Shown here piece by piece: positions 4,372-7,313 of a stretch of 7,313 nucleotides of DNA. A program made the position numbers and the translations under genes. How positions within the stretch are numbered: position 1 is the first letter of the stretch; every line of letters starts with the position of its first letter. The notes beneath the pieces are model-generated. The model was given only the letters and a program-made list of their open reading frames with translations, did no database searches and was not told where the DNA came from. This DNA comes from an uncultured Collinsella sp. (lineage in GTDB: Bacteria > Actinomycetota > Coriobacteriia > Coriobacteriales > Coriobacteriaceae), in assembly GCA_900757505.1 (NCBI GenBank), contig CAAEOE010000085.1, positions 1-7,313 of the forward strand, given 5' to 3'.

Positions 4372-5721
4372 ATGGAGAAGTTCATGACCCTGCTTCAGGA
4401 AAAACTGACCCCTATCGCCAATTTCTGCGGCACCGAGCGCCACTTTGCCTCCATGCAAAAGGGCTTTATGAGCGCGATCAGCTTCATCTTGGTATCTGCC
4501 GTCTTTATGATCCTCGCCAACCCGCCGGTCACGGCCGACCTGGTGGCGCAGGGCGGGTTCTGGTCCGTCTTTGGCCCTTGGCTCGATTTTGCGACGGCCA
4601 ATAAGCTCACGCTGCTCATCCCCTTCAATATGACGATGGGCATACTGTCGGTGATCGTGACGTTCGCAATCGCATATAACCTGGCGGGCACCTACAAGAT
4701 GCCCAAGCTTAACGCCGGCATGACCTCGCTGGTGATGTTCCTGATCGCCGCGGCGCCGTCGTCCTACTACCAGCTTGCTGACGAGTCCGTGCTCCAGGCG
4801 GTCCCCTGCACCTATCTGGGTGCGCAGGGCCTGTTTACCGCCATCATCGTTGCCTTGGTCTCCGTCGAGGTCACGCGCTTCTGCCAGACCAAGGGCATCA
4901 CCATCAAGATGCCCGATGGCGTGCCGCCGTTTTTGTCCGAAACCTTTGGCGCCATCGTACCTATGCTCGCCAACATCCTCATCTTCTTTGGCGGCAACCT
5001 GCTGATCCAGATGATCGATCCCGCGCTGTCCATCCCCTCGGTTATCGAGAAGCTGCTCGCTGCCCCGCTTTCCGTCGCAGTTGACTCTGTGCCCGGCGCA
5101 CTGCTTATCTGCTTCATGACGCTGCTGTTTTGGTGCTTTGGCGTCCACGGCAACATGATCGTAATGCCCATCACCGCCCCGGTCTCGCTTGCCGCCTTTG
5201 CCGCCAACGCCTCGCTCTATGCTGCCGGGCAGCCGCTTGAGTTCCACCCGGTGCTCATGTCGTTGGCCATCAACCTCATCGGCGGCACGGGTAATACGTT
5301 CTCTTTTGTGGCGCTCTGCGCGTTTAGGGCAAAGTCGCAGCAGCTCAAGGCATTTGGCAGGGCATCGATCGTGCCGAGCTTCTTCCGTATCTCCGAGCCC
5401 GCGATCTTCGGCGCGCCCATCATCTTCAACCCGATCCTCATGATTCCGTTTGTGCTAGGCGGCATGATCTCGGCCCTGCTGTATTGGGGTGCGGTCTCAC
5501 TGGGTCTTGTCTCTAACTTCTACATCTTGGTGAGCGGCACGTTCCCCATCTTCGTTCAGGGCTTTGTCCAGTGCCTCGACCCGCGCATCTGGGTGTTTAC
5601 GATCGTTTTGATCGTGGTCATGGCTGTGGTCTGGTACCCGTTCTTTAAGGTGTACGATAACCAGCTCCTGGCTCAGGAGCAGGAGAACGCCGCGGCAGCT
5701 TCTGCCGAGGATGCTGAGTAG
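4372..5721 (+). CDS. licC: PTS system lactose/cellobiose-family IIC permease
   Basis: A 449-aa integral membrane transporter, full length for CelB/LicC/ChbC-type IIC. It carries a beta-linked disaccharide or beta-glucoside across the membrane and presents it to IIB for 6-phosphorylation. Multiple hydrophobic helices are evident (for example about 33-50, 84-103, 117-132, 152-168, 193-213, 241-257, 354-374, 406-423). Family blocks are PDGVPPFLSETFGAIVP (181-197), FGVHGNMI (256-263), INLIGGTGNTFSF (300-312) and RISEPAIFGAPIIFNPIL (339-356). H259 and E342 correspond by motif to sugar-contacting residues of the ChbC structure (established from memory, not aligned). The usual Asn before that Glu is Ser341 here. 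The C-terminal tail is Ala/Glu-rich and probably cytoplasmic. The start is supported by AGGAGG five bases upstream. The gap to IIB is 9 bases and to the glucosidase 1 base, so all are co-transcribed. Confidence 0.95.
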   Translation: MEKFMTLLQEKLTPIANFCGTERHFASMQKGFMSAISFILVSAVFMILANPPVTADLVAQGGFWSVFGPWLDFATANKLTLLIPFNMTMGILSVIVTFAIAYNLAGTYKMPKLNAGMTSLVMFLIAAAPSSYYQLADESVLQAVPCTYLGAQGLFTAIIVALVSVEVTRFCQTKGITIKMPDGVPPFLSETFGAIVPMLANILIFFGGNLLIQMIDPALSIPSVIEKLLAAPLSVAVDSVPGALLICFMTLLFWCFGVHGNMIVMPITAPVSLAAFAANASLYAAGQPLEFHPVLMSLAINLIGGTGNTFSFVALCAFRAKSQQLKAFGRASIVPSFFRISEPAIFGAPIIFNPILMIPFVLGGMISALLYWGAVSLGLVSNFYILVSGTFPIFVQGFVQCLDPRIWVFTIVLIVVMAVVWYPFFKVYDNQLLAQEQENAAAASAEDAE

Positions 5722-5722
5722 C

Positions 5723-7177
5723 ATGAGTTACTTTGACAGAACGTCTGCCGCCGGTATGCCCGAGGGCTTTTTGTGGGGTGGTGCCCTCGCCGCCAACCAG
5801 GCCGAAGGGGGCTGGAACGAGGGCGGCCGCGGCATGTCGCACTCCGACCTGATCCCACAGGGTTCCGACCGCTGGGATGTAATGTTTGGCAGGCAAAAGC
5901 CCGTGGACGATCCGGACAGGCTGTATCCATGCCGCTGGGGCAACGACTTCTTCCATCATTGGCACGAGGATGTCGAGCTTTTTGCCGAGATGGGCTTTAA
6001 GTGCCTGCGTCTTTCAATTTGCTGGAGCCGTATTTTTCCCACAGGGATGGAGGCCGAGCCCAACGGCGAGGGCTTGGAGTTTTACCGTCAGGTATTCGAG
6101 GCGCTGCGCGAGCATGGAATCGAGCCGCTTGTGACGCTGTCGCACTACGACTATCCGTTGGCTCTGGTCGAGCGCTATGGTGGCTGGCAAAGCCGAGAGA
6201 TGATCGAGCGGTATGCGCACTACGTCGAGACCGTCGGACGCGCGTACCAGGGCCTCGTGCGTTATTGGCTTACGTTCAACGAGATCAACAGCGTGGCGCT
6301 GTCCTATCTCAACGCGGGTGTCACGCTCGAGGATGAGCGTGACCGTGCAGCCGTGACTGCGGCGTTCTCGCACCATATGTTTATGGCGAGCGCTCGCGCT
6401 GTCGAGATTCTGCACAAGATCGATCCCGCAAACAAGGTGGGTTGCATGGTCGCTGCCGGTGCGACCTATCCGTACCGTTGTGCGCCCGAGGACGTATGGC
6501 TTGCGTATGAGGAGGACCGCGGCCGCTACTTCTACACAGACGTGATGGCTGCGGGCGCCTATCCTGCTTGGAAGCTGCGTGCACTCGAGAAAGAGGGTGT
6601 TCACGTGCCCTTTGAGCCGGGCGATACGGAGTATCTGGCAGAGCATACGGTCGACTTCATCTCGTTCTCGTACTATTGCTCGCGCTTGGTGTGCGCCGAT
6701 GATCAGGTGATCGCCGAGAAGGCGGAGGGCAACGTGTTCCCGACGTTGCGCAATCCGTACCTCAAGGATAAAGAGACTGCCTGGAAGTGGCAGATCGATG
6801 CGCTGGGTTTGCGTGTGACGCTTGCCGGCTACCACGATCGTTACCATCTTCCGCTCTTTATCGCCGAGAACGGTGTGGGCGGACTCGATGCGCTGGAAGA
6901 CGGCAAAGTCCACGATGCGTATCATATTGATTACCTGCGAAGGCATATTCTTGCGCTGCGCGATGCAATTGTCGAGGACGGTGTTGACCTGATGGGATAC
7001 ACGCCGTGGGGCTGTATCGATTTGGTGTCGGCCTCGACGGGGCAGATGAAGAAGCGCTATGGCTTTGTTTATGTCGATGCCGATGATATGGGCAAAGGCA
7101 CGTTCGATCGCTACCGAAAGGACAGCTTCTGCTGGTACCAAAAGGTCATTGCATCAAATGGCGAGGACTTGAGTTAA
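5723..7177 (+). CDS. GH1 6-phospho-beta-glucosidase
   Basis: A 484-aa cytoplasmic glycoside hydrolase family 1 enzyme, full length. It would split the 6-phospho-beta-glucoside delivered by the PTS into glucose 6-phosphate and glucose or an aglycone. Seen in sequence: FLWGGALAANQAEGGW (16-31), LRLSICWSRIFP (95-106), acid/base E187 in TFNEIN, nucleophile E382 in IAENG, and the C-terminal loop DLVSASTGQMKKRYGF. In that loop S436, K444 and Y446 match the phosphate-binding residues of 6-phospho-specific GH1 enzymes, which favours a phosphorylated substrate over a free one. The start at 5723 is one base after the IIC stop, with CGAGGA (5706-5711) upstream. An alternative ATG at 5711 would add four residues and overlap IIC, but has its SD-like bases abutting the start. 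Names such as bglA, bglH or ascB are all possible. LacG-type 6-phospho-beta-galactosidase is less likely but not excluded. Confidence 0.94.
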   Translation: MSYFDRTSAAGMPEGFLWGGALAANQAEGGWNEGGRGMSHSDLIPQGSDRWDVMFGRQKPVDDPDRLYPCRWGNDFFHHWHEDVELFAEMGFKCLRLSICWSRIFPTGMEAEPNGEGLEFYRQVFEALREHGIEPLVTLSHYDYPLALVERYGGWQSREMIERYAHYVETVGRAYQGLVRYWLTFNEINSVALSYLNAGVTLEDERDRAAVTAAFSHHMFMASARAVEILHKIDPANKVGCMVAAGATYPYRCAPEDVWLAYEEDRGRYFYTDVMAAGAYPAWKLRALEKEGVHVPFEPGDTEYLAEHTVDFISFSYYCSRLVCADDQVIAEKAEGNVFPTLRNPYLKDKETAWKWQIDALGLRVTLAGYHDRYHLPLFIAENGVGGLDALEDGKVHDAYHIDYLRRHILALRDAIVEDGVDLMGYTPWGCIDLVSASTGQMKKRYGFVYVDADDMGKGTFDRYRKDSFCWYQKVIASNGEDLS

Positions 7178-7193
7178 CTCTTGCAGGTCTGTT

Positions 7194-7227
7194 GCCCCCG
7201 CGGTCCGCTTCGGCCGCGGGGGCTTTT
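7194..7227 (+). terminator. Intrinsic terminator of the PTS operon
   Basis: GCCCCCGCGGTC (7194-7205) pairs with GGCCGCGGGGGC (7212-7223), 12 bp with one G-T pair, loop CGCTTC, followed by TTTT (7224-7227). It begins 16 bases after the glucosidase stop and closes the IIA-IIB-IIC-glucosidase transcript. Confidence 0.92.
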
Positions 7228-7273
7228 GTTATTGAGGCGGCTGTTCATGAGGAGCATTGCAGGCTGCGGAAAC

Positions 7274-7313
7274 CCGGCACTTGGGGACGTTCCTTTCCTG
7301 CCGGCAGCTTGGG
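7274..7313. repeat. GGGGACGTTC-family repeat, cut by the window edge
   Basis: CCGGCA (7274-7279) and TGCCGG (7299-7304) form a perfect 6-bp stem around 19 bases that contain TTGGGGACGTTC (7281-7292), the same 12 bases as in the inverted repeat at 1441-1452. A second unit appears to begin at 7301: CCGGCA followed by GC and TTGGG, against CCGGCA-C-TTGGGG in the first. That gives a tandem period of about 27-28 bases, but the window ends at 7313. It lies just after the operon terminator. Its identity as a REP-like element is inferred. Confidence 0.6.

Noticed and set aside
1..7313. CRISPR array, phage, toxin-antitoxin or defence genes
   Set aside because: No regularly spaced repeats with unique spacers and no genes of these classes are present; every sizeable coding region is accounted for by metabolism, transport or regulation.

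Overview
The window looks like chromosomal DNA of a high-GC, anaerobic, sugar-fermenting gut actinobacterium of the class Coriobacteriia (Collinsella-like). This is inferred from the strongly G/C-ending codons, the purine-rich Shine-Dalgarno sites, GC-rich terminator stems followed by short T runs, and the mix of a carbamate kinase with a complete beta-glucoside PTS operon. No rRNA or other marker is present, so the taxonomic call is an inference.

Layout, all genes on the + strand: (1) 1-345 is a non-coding, relatively AT-rich leader with several short direct repeats and palindromes. (2) 346-1308 encodes carbamate kinase (arcC), which ends in a strong intrinsic terminator at 1374-1406. (3) 1309-1680 is a 372-base non-coding block. 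It holds a stable extra hairpin, the terminator, a 22-bp-arm inverted repeat of REP/MITE type with a third partial arm, and the leader of the next gene. (4) 1681-3576 encodes a LicR-type PTS-controlled transcriptional activator. (5) 3696-7177 is a tight operon: PTS IIA, IIB and IIC of the lactose/cellobiose family, then a GH1 6-phospho-beta-glucosidase, closed by a terminator at 7194-7227. (6) 7231-7313 is an intergenic tail that carries the same GGGGACGTTC core as the repeat at 1433-1492, now in a different hairpin/tandem context cut by the window edge.

How the genes fit together: IIC and IIB (with IIA as phosphate donor) import and phosphorylate a beta-linked disaccharide or aryl-beta-glucoside. 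The GH1 enzyme then hydrolyses the 6-phospho product in the cytoplasm. The upstream regulator carries two HTH domains, two PRDs, and EIIB-like and EIIA-like domains, so it can sense PTS phosphorylation and presumably activates the IIA promoter. Carbamate kinase is a separate, independently terminated unit (ATP from carbamoyl phosphate). No arginine deiminase or carbamoyltransferase partner lies within the window.

I found no obvious undescribed multi-gene system. The points most worth a second look are the loss of one of the four PRD histidines in the regulator (Ala378 where LicR-type spacing predicts His), the GGGGACGTTC repeat family with its alternative pairing arms, an inverted repeat with a nested palindrome in the regulator-IIA gap that could be the activator operator, and a small hairpin over the IIB ribosome binding site.
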